Source: an uncultured Bacteroidia bacterium
GTDB taxonomy: Bacteria > Bacteroidota > Bacteroidia > Bacteroidales > UBA932
Length of the DNA: 64,000 bases
Assembly (NCBI GenBank): GCA_902761655.1
Contig: CACWLD010000009.1
Location: 24,608 to 88,607 of the forward strand
Reading direction: 5' to 3'
The stretch's first letter is position 1. Each line of letters opens with the position of its first letter. Below, in pieces: positions 18,632 through 27,601 of this stretch. Made by a program: the position numbers and the translations under genes. Under the pieces are notes generated by a model. The model did no database searches and was not told the DNA's origin. It was given only the letters and a program-made list of their open reading frames with translations.

Positions 18632-19640
18632 ACTGTTGATAGCAGGACCGTGCAGCGCAGAGAGCCGTGATCAGGTGCTTCAGGCTGCGCGGGCGGTGAA
18701 GGAGATAGGAGCGGACATCTTCCGTGCGGGGGTCTGGAAGCCCCGTACGCACCCCGGCTGTTTCGAGGGGATTGGAGAGCCTGCCCTTGACTGGCTTGCC
18801 CAGGTGCAGGAAACCCTGGGGCTTGAAGTCACCACGGAGGTCGCTTCTGCCCATCACGTCCGCCTTTGCCTTGAAAAAGGCATCCGCACTCTGTGGATAG
18901 GGGCAAGGACAACGACTAACCCCTTTATGGTGCAGGAGATAGCCGACGCCCTCAAGGGCAGCGGGGCAAAGGTTCTGGTAAAGAATCCGGTCAACCCGGA
19001 CGTGGACTTATGGATAGGAGCCGCCGAGAGGCTTGCCTCCAACGGAATAAATGACATTATCCTTGTACACAGGGGCTTCTCCAAGGGCCTTGCCGGCAGA
19101 TACCGCAACGATCCAAAGTGGCACCTGCTGCTCCAGGTAAGGGAGCGTATGCCGCAGCTGCCGTTGATCTGCGACCCCAGCCATATAGCCGGAGAAAGGG
19201 AACTGGTTCCGGAAATAGCCCAAAGGGCTATGGACCTTGGACTTGACGGCCTTATGATAGAATGCCATCCGGATCCTTCAGTGGCGCTCAGCGATGCTTC
19301 CCAGCAGTTGACTCCTGCAAGTCTCAAAGAACTTCTGGACAACCTTGTTACAAGGGTTCAGGACAGTTCGGACGCGGCATACAGGGACCGCCTTGAAATG
19401 CTCCGCTCCCAGATAGATTCCCTGGATGCGGACATCATTGACAACCTTGCCCGCAGGATGGAGATAAGCCGCCAAATAGGGGCGTTGAAGAGGGAGAACG
19501 GTATTTCCATAGTGCAGCCCGTCAGATGGGGCCGCGTAATGCAGGATGCGCTGCAGAGGGCGGCTGCATCGGGCTTGGAAGAAGAACTTGTGAACAAGAT
19601 TTTTGCGCTGATACACGAAGCGTCAGTAAGACAGCAATAA
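18624..19640 (+). CDS. Bifunctional DAHP synthase / chorismate mutase
   Basis: The N-terminal domain (about 1-245) is a type I-beta 3-deoxy-D-arabino-heptulosonate 7-phosphate synthase, the first shikimate pathway step. It carries AGPCSAES, RAGVWKPRT, KNPVNPD and CDPSHIAG. The C-terminal domain (about 260-338) is an AroQ chorismate mutase (LRSQIDSLDADIIDNLARRM). In related fusions the mutase domain binds prephenate or chorismate and feedback-regulates the synthase; that is inference here. The organisation is common in Bacteroidales. The start overlaps the M64 stop by 8 bases. No other aromatic biosynthesis gene is nearby. Confidence 0.93.
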   Translation: MNKLLIAGPCSAESRDQVLQAARAVKEIGADIFRAGVWKPRTHPGCFEGIGEPALDWLAQVQETLGLEVTTEVASAHHVRLCLEKGIRTLWIGARTTTNPFMVQEIADALKGSGAKVLVKNPVNPDVDLWIGAAERLASNGINDIILVHRGFSKGLAGRYRNDPKWHLLLQVRERMPQLPLICDPSHIAGERELVPEIAQRAMDLGLDGLMIECHPDPSVALSDASQQLTPASLKELLDNLVTRVQDSSDAAYRDRLEMLRSQIDSLDADIIDNLARRMEISRQIGALKRENGISIVQPVRWGRVMQDALQRAAASGLEEELVNKIFALIHEASVRQQ

Positions 19641-19663
19641 CATTACCATCAAACAGATATAAT

Positions 19664-21226
19664 ATGAAGAGATTAATCATTTTGGCTGCTTTCGCAGCAT
19701 TGGCACTTTGCTCCTGCAACAATAGCAAGCAGAGTGCGGTGAAAGGCCCCATTACAACCGGAGACGACTGCATTGTCAGGACAACCAGCGGAAAGATAAT
19801 GGGTTACAACGATGCCGGCATCTACACATTCAAGGGTGTGCCCTATGCCAAGGCAGAACGTTTTATGCCACCGACGGACCCGGACAAGTGGGATAATGTA
19901 AGAAAGACCCAGTCCTACGGCCCTCAGGCTATGCAGAACCAGAATATGAGGTGGGGCGGACAGCCGTCCGACTATGATTTCGGTTTCGAATTCAAGAATG
20001 AGAAGAGCTCGGAGAACTGCCAGGTGCTCAACGTGTGGACTCCTGCCCTGGACGGAAAGAAGCGTCCTGTTTTCCTGTGGATCCACGGTGGCGGCTACGC
20101 CAGCGGATCTGCAATCTTCCTCCCGGCACAGGAAGGAAGGGCACTTGCTGAGAAGGGTGACATTGTAGTAGTAACTGTCAACCATCGTCTTAACATCCTT
20201 GGTTACATAGATCTTACAGCCCTCGGCGGAAAATATTCAGAGTCCGTGAACCTTGGAATGCAGGACCTTGTAAAGGCTCTGGAGTGGATACACAATAACA
20301 TCGAGGCGTTCGGAGGAGATCCCAACTGCGTTACCATAGGAGGCCAGAGCGGCGGTGGCGGAAAGACTTCCACACTTATGGCAATGCCTTCTGCAAAGGG
20401 ACTTTTCCACAGGGCTGTGGTACAGAGCGGCTCTACGCTCCGTCAGCAGGAGCCTGAGCGCAGCAAGGCCCTTGGCGTCGCTGTAGTGGAGGAACTCGGT
20501 CTCAAACCTGGACCTGACGTAGACCTGAGCGGATTTACATACGAAGAGCTTGTAGCCGCAGGAAGCCGCGCAACCCGCAGGGTGGGCGGAAGCTTCGGCC
20601 CCGTCGTAGACGGCAAGTACCTCATCCAGCATCCATTCGACCCTATGGGAGCTGAAATCAGCAAGGATGTCCCTATGCTCATAGGTTCCAACCTCAATGA
20701 GTTTACATATACCAACAACGTGGTTCTGGATATGGAGCAGGTAAAGGCACGCCTTGGCTCAAGGCTTGGAGATAAATTTGACCAGTACGTGGCCGATTTC
20801 GAGAGCATTTATCCGGGCCAGGCTCCAAAGGAACTGGTTTATACCGACTTCAGGACACGCGGCAACGTCATCAAGCAGGCAACTGCAAAGCAGGCCCAGG
20901 GAGGTGCAAACGCTTATGTATATCTCTTCTCCTGGAAATCACCTGTCAATGACTATGCGCTTTCCGCCTGCCACGGAATGGAACTTCCGTTTATGTTCAA
21001 CAACGTAGCCAACCAGAGGGAGATGACTGGCGGAACACCTGAGGCTTATAAGATGGCCGACGTTGTCAGCGACGCCTGGATAGCCTTCATCAAGACAGGT
21101 GACCCCAACTGCGCCAGCCTGCCCGCCTGGGAGCCGTTCAACCCGCAGGAGCACAACACTATGATTCTTGACAACACCTGCAAGATGGTCAAGAATTTCG
21201 ATGATGTGATGCTGCAGTATAACTAG
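19664..21226 (+). CDS. Type B carboxylesterase lipoprotein
   Basis: An alpha/beta-hydrolase of the cholinesterase/carboxylesterase family, 520 residues. The N-terminus looks like a lipoprotein signal ending LALCSC. Landmarks are the oxyanion-hole IHGGGYASGS, the nucleophile elbow GGQSGGG with Ser229, the acidic residue in GSNLNEF, and the catalytic His in ACHGMELPFMF. It probably hydrolyses acyl or acetyl esters at the cell surface; given the plant-glycan genes in this window, de-esterification of dietary polymers is plausible but not shown. It is the last gene of the rfbD operon, and its TAG interlocks with the TlpA-like gene stop (CTAG). Confidence 0.88.
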   Translation: MKRLIILAAFAALALCSCNNSKQSAVKGPITTGDDCIVRTTSGKIMGYNDAGIYTFKGVPYAKAERFMPPTDPDKWDNVRKTQSYGPQAMQNQNMRWGGQPSDYDFGFEFKNEKSSENCQVLNVWTPALDGKKRPVFLWIHGGGYASGSAIFLPAQEGRALAEKGDIVVVTVNHRLNILGYIDLTALGGKYSESVNLGMQDLVKALEWIHNNIEAFGGDPNCVTIGGQSGGGGKTSTLMAMPSAKGLFHRAVVQSGSTLRQQEPERSKALGVAVVEELGLKPGPDVDLSGFTYEELVAAGSRATRRVGGSFGPVVDGKYLIQHPFDPMGAEISKDVPMLIGSNLNEFTYTNNVVLDMEQVKARLGSRLGDKFDQYVADFESIYPGQAPKELVYTDFRTRGNVIKQATAKQAQGGANAYVYLFSWKSPVNDYALSACHGMELPFMFNNVANQREMTGGTPEAYKMADVVSDAWIAFIKTGDPNCASLPAWEPFNPQEHNTMILDNTCKMVKNFDDVMLQYN

Positions 21227-22257
21227 TTGGCTGAGACGTATTTGGCTATCTCGGCTGCTATTGCAGGGCCGCGGAGCTCACGCTTGAGAATGGTGCCGTC
21301 CGGACCAAAAAGGATAATGTGAGGGATACCGTCAATTCCATACAGGTCAGTAGGAATTTGCTGTGCGTTCACAATCTGGTTCCACGGAAGCTCAAGCTCC
21401 TCCGCGGCCCTCTTTGTATCTTCCAGCTTGTCCCATACGGCAACGCTCAGGATGTCGAACTTGTCGCCTCCGTAGGTGGCGTATACGTCCTTGATGTTGG
21501 GAATCTCACGGATGCAGGGTCCGCACCAGCTTGCCCAGAAGTCAACAAGGATGTATTTGCCCTTGCCAATGTAGTCTGAGAACTTGACAGTGCTCTTCTC
21601 AGGGTTCTCCGGGTCCTGTACCACGGTGAAATCCACGAACTTTCCGCCCTCGGCAGTAGATTTCTTGGCATCCAGGCTTGTGAGGATCTCTTTAACCTGA
21701 TCCTTTTCCTTCAAATTGGGGGAGAGGTATCCGATCACCTTCTCAAGCTGGTCCAGGGGAAGCATATAATAGATGTTGGTTATGGATGTCAGGCCAACCG
21801 CATTGTCCGGATTGTCCTTGATGGCGTCTACGCAGTATGAGAGGAATTCCTGCTCCAACTGACTCTCGCTCAGGATGTCTTCCTTGGAAAGGAGGGCGTC
21901 TACGCCCTGCATAAAGCTGTCGTACTTTGCCTGGGTGGAGATCTTTGGCTTGTCCGATGTCACCGTAGGTGTGGTTTCGCCAAAATTGATTGTCAGGACC
22001 GTTCCGTCAGGCACGAACTCTACGGAAGTCATATCGGCTACGATGTTGCCAACGGTGGTGATGTCCGTGGGAACCTCCACGCTGAACTTTCCGTCCTTGA
22101 CCTCTACCATCTGCTCTATTTCCATATCTGGAATTGTGAGCAGGACGGCTTCAGGCGCGTCTGAAGAGAATGATCCGTTGATGGTTGTGATGTCGGATAC
22201 TTTGGCGCAGCCTGCAAAAAATATGGCCGCGAACAGGATTAGGTACAATTTTCTCAT
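21223..22257 (-). CDS. TlpA-like thioredoxin lipoprotein with DUF4369-type N-terminus
   Basis: The lipoprotein signal ends FFAGC. An N-terminal beta-sandwich (about 25-110) of the type seen in Bacteroidota DUF4369 proteins is followed by a helical linker and a C-terminal thioredoxin fold with WCGPC (Cys245, Cys248) and the cis-Pro region GIPHIILF. Such proteins are periplasmic thiol-disulfide reductases. The start codon lies only 7 bases after a -7 box (TATCTTTG, complement of 22265-22272), so the transcript should be leaderless or nearly so. It is divergent from a barrel protein and convergent with the esterase. Confidence 0.88.
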   Translation of the reverse strand: MRKLYLILFAAIFFAGCAKVSDITTINGSFSSDAPEAVLLTIPDMEIEQMVEVKDGKFSVEVPTDITTVGNIVADMTSVEFVPDGTVLTINFGETTPTVTSDKPKISTQAKYDSFMQGVDALLSKEDILSESQLEQEFLSYCVDAIKDNPDNAVGLTSITNIYYMLPLDQLEKVIGYLSPNLKEKDQVKEILTSLDAKKSTAEGGKFVDFTVVQDPENPEKSTVKFSDYIGKGKYILVDFWASWCGPCIREIPNIKDVYATYGGDKFDILSVAVWDKLEDTKRAAEELELPWNQIVNAQQIPTDLYGIDGIPHIILFGPDGTILKRELRGPAIAAEIAKYVSAN

Positions 22258-22338
22258 AATGTGGCAAAGATACTATTTTTCTCATTATAAAAATAGTGCT
22301 ATATTTGCAGCACAAAGTTTAACCAAAACATTCTTAAA
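22258..22338. promoter_or_regulatory. Divergent promoters, TlpA-like / barrel protein
   Basis: The minus-strand -7 box is TATCTTTG (complement of 22265-22272). The plus-strand -7 box is TATATTTG (22300-22307), which leaves a leader of about 25-30 nt for the barrel gene. The 27 bases between the boxes must contain both -33 elements. Confidence 0.65.
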
Positions 22339-22908
22339 ATGAAGAAAATTCTTGTAGCAGCTATCCTTCTTTTGAGCTGCATAGGTGCATCTGCACAGAG
22401 ATTTGGCGTAGGTGGAGGTTTTATCAACTCTTCCATCAAGCAGAACGGTGACGGCGACGCTCTGAACGGAGGTTACGTTCAGGCAACTGCTGACCTTGAC
22501 CTCAGCAGCGTTTTCAGCGTAGTTGCAGGCTTTAGGTATGTTTATACCGGCGGTCAGAAAGACCTCATCTTCTTCGATGGTAAAACATCAAACCATACCC
22601 TTGGAATACCTGTAATGGCAAAGGCCAATCTCTTCAACAATGGTGATCTCAAGGCATTCTTCTTCGCAGGCCCTACATTCTACTATGGTGTTTCATCCAA
22701 GAGTGAGGTTGGTGGCTTCAAAGTTGACAACTATGATGGTTTCTTAAGGCCGTTCAACGTAACTGTAGGTGCAGGCATAGGTCTCGATGCGATGGAAGCC
22801 GTAAGGTTCACAGTAGGTTATGACTATGGTGTTACCAATAGGTATCAGAGCGACAGCGTAAAGGCTAACAGCTCTGACATCCGCTTTGGTGTAGCATTCC
22901 TGTTCTAA
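22339..22908 (+). CDS. Small outer-membrane beta-barrel protein
   Basis: The protein has a signal peptide (residues 1-19, ending ASA) and a 170-residue series of alternating amphipathic strands ending in the barrel signature FGVAFLF. It matches the general pattern of the porin-like outer membrane beta-barrel family (OMP_b-brl) common in Bacteroidota. Codon use is less GC-rich than its neighbours (many GGT and GTT codons), which in this genome resembles the ribosomal protein genes and suggests high expression. Function is unknown. A strong terminator-like hairpin follows at 22932-22980. Confidence 0.85.
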   Translation: MKKILVAAILLLSCIGASAQRFGVGGGFINSSIKQNGDGDALNGGYVQATADLDLSSVFSVVAGFRYVYTGGQKDLIFFDGKTSNHTLGIPVMAKANLFNNGDLKAFFFAGPTFYYGVSSKSEVGGFKVDNYDGFLRPFNVTVGAGIGLDAMEAVRFTVGYDYGVTNRYQSDSVKANSSDIRFGVAFLF

Positions 22909-22931
22909 TCAGTTGAATTTAGATTCTATTA

Positions 22932-22980
22932 TTCTCACGGAGCAAAAGATTCAGTATCTTTGCCCCGTGAGAACTTTTTT
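22932..22980 (+). terminator. Terminator hairpin overlapping the next promoter and start codon
   Basis: The left arm is 22932-22950, the loop 22951-22955 and the right arm 22956-22973, with 17 base pairs, one mismatch and one bulged base, followed by six Ts (22975-22980). It is a textbook intrinsic terminator for the barrel gene. Unusually, its right arm contains the -7 box of the next gene (TATCTTTG, 22955-22962) and that gene's GTG start (22967). Confidence 0.8.
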
Positions 22981-23890
22981 ATATGGTTGCTGTGTGGCCC
23001 TGTGCGTTCTTTGCGCAGGTTGCGTCCGGGGTGGGAAAAAGGCCTCGGAGGCTCAGCAGCGTCCATATTCCTTCCAGATTCCTTCCGCTCCGTCACTGAT
23101 GGACCCGGCCTCGGCGCAAGGCTGGCTTTGCGAGCATTATTGGGATAACTTTGACTTTTCTGACACCTCAATACCGCAGAGAATAGACAGTACAACCTTC
23201 GGCACCGCATTTATGACTTTTGCATTGATGCTTGAATCAAGGCCGGACGTAGGAGTCAGGGCAATGGAGTCCCTTATGGGCAAGGCATCGGCCAATGCGG
23301 AAATGCTGGAGCTTTTCAGCAGCATCAGCCGCCAGGTCTTTGGCGATCCCAATTCCGAATTGCGCAGTGACGAACTGTATCTCCCGGTGCTGGAGACCCG
23401 CGCAGAAAGTCCTTTCCTGGACGATGCGCAGCGCGACAGGGCAGCCTTCCAGGCAATGGTTGCGGCGCGCAACCGCGTGGGAACCCCCGCGGAAGATTTC
23501 AGCTATCTGACAATCCAAGGCCGCCCGGGCAGCCTCTACGGCATAAAAGCTCCCAACACGCTGATTTTCTTCAGCAATCCGGGATGTGATATGTGCCGGG
23601 CCGTAAGGGAGGCAATGCACCAGTCTTCAGTCATTACTGAAATGGTGCGCAGCCGCAAGCTTGTGGTCCTTGCCCTGTATCCTGACGAAGACACGGACTT
23701 GTGGCTGTCCTACAGGGATGAGATCCCTTCGGACTGGATCAACGCCCGCGACCCCGGAAGCACTATATCGGAGTCCGGCTTGTATGACCTCAAGGCAATA
23801 CCAAGCCTCTATCTGCTTGACGCAGACAAGACGGTTTTGCTTAAGGATTGTACGGATGTGCGGCAGATAGAGGCCGCGCTCTCAAGATAG
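22967..23890 (+). CDS. DUF5106-type thioredoxin-fold lipoprotein
   Basis: Starting from the GTG at 22967 gives a compact lipoprotein signal, VRTFLYGCCVALCVLCAGC. The frame is open further upstream (TTG 22913) but that would place 18 charged residues before the signal and lies before the promoter. An N-terminal helical DUF5106-like region (about 45-180) is followed by a thioredoxin fold with CDMC (Cys207, Cys210) and the cis-Pro segment AIPSLYLL. It is probably a periplasmic thiol redox protein. The -7 box ends only 4 bases before GTG, so the mRNA should begin at or next to the start codon. Its stop is one base from that of the next convergent gene. Confidence 0.82.
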   Translation: MRTFLYGCCVALCVLCAGCVRGGKKASEAQQRPYSFQIPSAPSLMDPASAQGWLCEHYWDNFDFSDTSIPQRIDSTTFGTAFMTFALMLESRPDVGVRAMESLMGKASANAEMLELFSSISRQVFGDPNSELRSDELYLPVLETRAESPFLDDAQRDRAAFQAMVAARNRVGTPAEDFSYLTIQGRPGSLYGIKAPNTLIFFSNPGCDMCRAVREAMHQSSVITEMVRSRKLVVLALYPDEDTDLWLSYRDEIPSDWINARDPGSTISESGLYDLKAIPSLYLLDADKTVLLKDCTDVRQIEAALSR

Positions 23891-23891
23891 G

Positions 23892-24926
23892 CTATTTGCG
23901 GCGTTTCTGCTGCATCTCCCAGATTTCCTTTGCAAGGGCCTGCATATTGGGAACGGTGTCGTTCTCGTCCACAATTTCGCGCTCCAGGAGGGTTTCCAGG
24001 ATGTCTTCGAAGGTCAGGATTCCCTGGAAACAGCCGTAATCGTCAATTATGCAGGAAATCTGTTCCTTCTTCTGGAGCATTGCGTCCCAGATGTCGCCAA
24101 GGGTGGTCTCCTCGTTGAAGAGGTCAATGTCCCTGCGGATGCTGGAGAGGGTGCGGTCGAACTTGTCGTCGGCGAGAAGCTGGAGGGCATCGGAGCGCAG
24201 GATGTATCCTGTAATGTACTCGTCGCTCTTGTCATAGACGGGGATGCGGCTGAAAGGCCTGTAATCCTTGCATTTATAGAAGGCCTTCACGGTCATCGAC
24301 TCCGGGGCTATGGCGCATACCACCCTTGGGGTCATTGCCTCGTAGGCCGGGATGTCGTCCATCTTGATGAGGTTCTGGATTATGGTGTTCTCGTCCTCGT
24401 CCAGGACTTCCTCCTCCTCAGCCACGTTGGCAATGGCGCTGACTTCCTCGCGCGAGATTGCGGCCTCGTCAGGTTCTGGGACAAATATGCCCGAAATCCA
24501 CTCCATCACTTTGACGAAGGGCCACATAAGCACCAGCAGGACGCTGATGCATTTGCCCGTGAATCCCATCAGGTGCCTCCAATAGTGTGCCCCGATGGTT
24601 TTGGGGATGATCTCTGAGAATATGAGTATGAGAATGGTTGTTATGGCGCTTACAACGCCAAACCACGCGCTTCCAAAAAGCAGCGTGGCCTGCCGTCCCA
24701 CGCCTGCCGCGCCAATTGTATTGGCTATTGTGTTCAGGCTCAGGATGGCGGCTATTGGACGGTTGGTGTCCTGTTTGTATTCCTTGAACTTGGTGGCAAC
24801 CTTGTAACCCTCCTCCTCCCTCATCGTAATGTACGACAGGGGAGTGGAGAGCAAGGATGCTTCAAGTATGGAGCACAGGGCTGAGATGAGTAGCGCTCCA
24901 AGGAGGAATAACAGCAGCAGACCCAT
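23892..24926 (-). CDS. CNNM-CBS membrane protein (hemolysin/CorC family)
   Basis: An N-terminal CNNM (DUF21) transmembrane domain (about residues 1-140, with SLNTIANTIGAAGVGRQA and IFSEIIPKTIGA) is followed by a pair of CBS domains (about 195-315). The C-terminal CorC_HlyC domain of longer relatives is absent. Family members are implicated in magnesium or cobalt homeostasis. The conserved SEIIPKT and NTIANTIG motifs of the ion-binding site are intact. The start overlaps the POT transporter stop by one base (TGATG), so the two are cotranscribed. Confidence 0.9.
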   Translation of the reverse strand: MGLLLLFLLGALLISALCSILEASLLSTPLSYITMREEEGYKVATKFKEYKQDTNRPIAAILSLNTIANTIGAAGVGRQATLLFGSAWFGVVSAITTILILIFSEIIPKTIGAHYWRHLMGFTGKCISVLLVLMWPFVKVMEWISGIFVPEPDEAAISREEVSAIANVAEEEEVLDEDENTIIQNLIKMDDIPAYEAMTPRVVCAIAPESMTVKAFYKCKDYRPFSRIPVYDKSDEYITGYILRSDALQLLADDKFDRTLSSIRRDIDLFNEETTLGDIWDAMLQKKEQISCIIDDYGCFQGILTFEDILETLLEREIVDENDTVPNMQALAKEIWEMQQKRRK

Positions 24927-26611
24927 CAGGCTTCTTCAGTTGCGGCTTCCAGTTTCTTGAGGAATGCGAACATTACAAAGCCGGATATTACACAGAGTGC
25001 TATGAGAACTGTCCAGTTAACCCACAGGGGAACATTGTCCCACAGCATTGAAGGGATTGAACTGAGGTAGTTTCCAATTGCGGTTGCGGCAAACCAGCAA
25101 CCCATCATAAGGCCTTTGTACTTGGGAGGGGCCACCTTGGAAACGAATGATATTCCCATAGGGGAGAGGAGAAGCTCTGCGAATGTAAGTACCAGGTATG
25201 TGCTGATAAGGTATGTAGGTACAACCGGATCAGGAGATACTCCACCAACGGCCTTGAGGGCGGAAGGAGCCGGCTGGCCGTTTGATGCGGCGAGCATTAT
25301 GAGATAACCAAGTGCCGCTACGAACATTCCAAGGCCGATCTTCTTTGGTGCGGAAGGTTCCTTGCCCTTCTTTGCCAGGGCTCCGAAGATAGCCATTGAT
25401 ACAGGGGTAAGGGCTACCACAAAGAACGGGTTGAACTGCTGGAACTGCTGAGGCAGGATGTGGAGGGTGGAATCCATTCCGGCGTAAATGGCATAGGCGC
25501 CAACCCAGAGGAGAACCGTTATCACTGAGCAGAGGATCTTGGACTTGGAAGACTCTGACTGGAATATGCCGAACAGGGTGTACACTGAAACTGCGATCAG
25601 GAACAGCGGCCAGATGTTGAATCCTATACGGAGCGGGCCGGAAACGGTATCCTGGGTGTAGTCACGTGCGAAGTATGTCAGTGAGGAGCCGTTCTGGTGG
25701 AATGCCATCCAGAAGAAGATAACCACTGCGAACACGAATATGAGGGCCACGATGCGGTCCTTTGTCTGCTTTGGTGTAAGTTCCACAACCTTCTCGTTGG
25801 ATGCGGCAGCCTGCTTTGCGTTGACATCCGTGTGCTTGAACCAGGAGCGGAAGCCGAAGTAGATTGCCATTGAGAATATCAGGGATATGCAGGCTACTGC
25901 GAAACCCAGGTTGTAGGCGGTGGAAAGATGGTTGATGTAATACTGGCTGAAGTCGCTGAGGCTCATAGAGGCTACGTCTGAGCCGGGCATCATTGCCTGG
26001 AGGGCTTGCAGGGCACCTGTGTCCTGCAGGGTCCCGTTAAGGCACTGGTGCGCAAGGGCGGGGATGTCGGCCTTGTAGATGAGTCCGGACTTTGCAAGGT
26101 GGCTGTTGGTGAGCGCGGTGGCTGCGGTAGGGGCGAACATAGCGCCTACGTTGATAGCCATATAGAAGAGGCTGAAGCCGGAGTCACGCTTGGCGCTGTA
26201 CTTGGGATCGTCATAAAGGTTACCCGTCATTACCTGCAGGTTGCCCTTGAAGAGACCGGTGCCCACGGCAATGAGCAGCAGGGCGCCTATCATCATTGTG
26301 AGGGCGAGGCCGCGACCCTGGAAAGCATCGGTTGGGATTGCCAGAAGGAGGTATCCCAGGAACATTATTGAAACGCCGGTGACTACGCATTTGCCGTAGC
26401 CGATCTTGTCAGCGAGCCATCCGCCCAGGACGGGCATAAAGTAGACGGCCGCCAGGAAAATGGCGTAGAACTGGCCCGCGGCGGCTGCGGTGAAGCCGAA
26501 CTTTGCCTGCAGGAAAAGCAGGAAGATGGCCAGCATTGTGTAGTAGCCGAACCGTTCGCCTGTGTTGGCAAGCGCAAGGGCGAACAGTCCTTTAGGTTGG
26601 TTCTTGAACAT
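24926..26611 (-). CDS. POT-family proton-coupled di/tripeptide transporter
   Basis: This large major-facilitator protein (561 residues, at least 12 membrane segments) carries the POT/PTR2 signatures GERFGYYTM near residue 18 and GTGLFKGNLQ plus FSLFYMAINVGA in helices 4-5. It imports di- and tripeptides with protons, which fits the several dipeptidyl peptidases in the window. In the classical ExxER motif of helix 1 the first Glu is Asn here (NTGER); Glu2 and Arg are kept. I believe this substitution is common in Bacteroidales POTs, but it may change proton coupling. The leader is about 35 nt from a -7 box at 26647-26654 (minus strand). Confidence 0.92.
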   Translation of the reverse strand: MFKNQPKGLFALALANTGERFGYYTMLAIFLLFLQAKFGFTAAAAGQFYAIFLAAVYFMPVLGGWLADKIGYGKCVVTGVSIMFLGYLLLAIPTDAFQGRGLALTMMIGALLLIAVGTGLFKGNLQVMTGNLYDDPKYSAKRDSGFSLFYMAINVGAMFAPTAATALTNSHLAKSGLIYKADIPALAHQCLNGTLQDTGALQALQAMMPGSDVASMSLSDFSQYYINHLSTAYNLGFAVACISLIFSMAIYFGFRSWFKHTDVNAKQAAASNEKVVELTPKQTKDRIVALIFVFAVVIFFWMAFHQNGSSLTYFARDYTQDTVSGPLRIGFNIWPLFLIAVSVYTLFGIFQSESSKSKILCSVITVLLWVGAYAIYAGMDSTLHILPQQFQQFNPFFVVALTPVSMAIFGALAKKGKEPSAPKKIGLGMFVAALGYLIMLAASNGQPAPSALKAVGGVSPDPVVPTYLISTYLVLTFAELLLSPMGISFVSKVAPPKYKGLMMGCWFAATAIGNYLSSIPSMLWDNVPLWVNWTVLIALCVISGFVMFAFLKKLEAATEEA

Positions 26612-26679
26612 ATCTGTATTATTTTGTCATTGAATTCTAGTATCTACAAATATAAGAATAATTTGGTATATTTGTGATG
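26612..26679. promoter_or_regulatory. Divergent promoters, POT transporter / acyltransferase
   Basis: The minus-strand -7 box is TATATTTG (complement of 26647-26654) and the plus-strand -7 box is TATATTTG (26667-26674). They are 12 bases apart and point outward. The plus box ends 2-5 bases before the candidate ATGs of the acyltransferase. Confidence 0.65.
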
Positions 26680-27600
26680 ATGCACAAGATAGGCTACATA
26701 TTGCTGAGGGCTCTCATCTGGATCCCGGCGCATCTTCCTCTGTGGTTCCACCACGGAGCGGCCCATTTCCTGTGCTGGCTTCTCAGGGACGTATTCCATT
26801 ACCGCAGGGACGTGGTGATGACAAACCTTTCCCGCAGTTTCCCTGACAAGAAATACAAGGAACTAACCGAGATTGCGGACCGCTTCTACCTTCACTTGGC
26901 AGACATCATTGTTGAGGGAATCTGGTACGGCGGATGCACCAATCCAAAGCGATTTGTCAGGAATTGCCCTGAAGAGATGGTCAATCCTGAAGTTATCCAG
27001 GACCTTATGGACAAGTCTCCGGCCGTAATGATCCTCAATTCCCATTGCGGCAACTGGGAGTTTTACGGGTCAATCAATTACTTTGACCGTCCGGAGGGTT
27101 CTCCGTGCCCGTTTACTGAAGACAATGTGGTAGTGGTATACAAACGCCCTTCCAGCAAGGTCTGGGACCGTTTCCTGCGTGAGAACAGAGCCACAACTGT
27201 AAGCGACAAGGAGCATTTTGACGGCTATGTTGAGACGTCAGAGTTCCTCAGATACGCCCTGGTGAACCTGGCCGCCGGCAAAAAGAAACTGTACAATATG
27301 AACACTGACCAGGCTCCATACCGCAATGCGGACAAGATGCACGTGGGACAGTTTTTGCATCAGGATACGTACACGATGGCCGGCGGCGTGGCCATTGCCT
27401 GCAAGAAAGGGATGAGTGTCGCGTATATGAACGTGTCCTGCGTAAAGCGCGGACGCTACAGGCTTACATTCACGCCAATTTGCGAGGATGCCTCCAAGGA
27501 GGATCCCGTACAGATAATGAAAACGTACTATTCACTTCTCCAGAGAGACATCGAGGCTCAGCCCTGGAACTATCTCTGGACACATAAAAGATGGAAGTAA
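26680..27600 (+). CDS. Lipid A biosynthesis acyltransferase (LpxL/HtrB-like)
   Basis: An inner-membrane lysophospholipid-type acyltransferase with an N-terminal membrane anchor and the catalytic HX4E motif as HCGNWE (His122, Glu127). The motif YNMNTDQAPYR corresponds to the conserved block II and III region of LpxL-like enzymes. It likely adds a secondary acyl chain to lipid A. Three possible starts exist (GTG 26674, ATG 26677, ATG 26680). The last is chosen because the -7 box ends at 26674 and transcription should begin at about 26678-26680, which makes this another leaderless candidate. A DUF4831 gene follows one base after the stop. Confidence 0.88.
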   Translation: MHKIGYILLRALIWIPAHLPLWFHHGAAHFLCWLLRDVFHYRRDVVMTNLSRSFPDKKYKELTEIADRFYLHLADIIVEGIWYGGCTNPKRFVRNCPEEMVNPEVIQDLMDKSPAVMILNSHCGNWEFYGSINYFDRPEGSPCPFTEDNVVVVYKRPSSKVWDRFLRENRATTVSDKEHFDGYVETSEFLRYALVNLAAGKKKLYNMNTDQAPYRNADKMHVGQFLHQDTYTMAGGVAIACKKGMSVAYMNVSCVKRGRYRLTFTPICEDASKEDPVQIMKTYYSLLQRDIEAQPWNYLWTHKRWK

Positions 27601-27601
27601 T

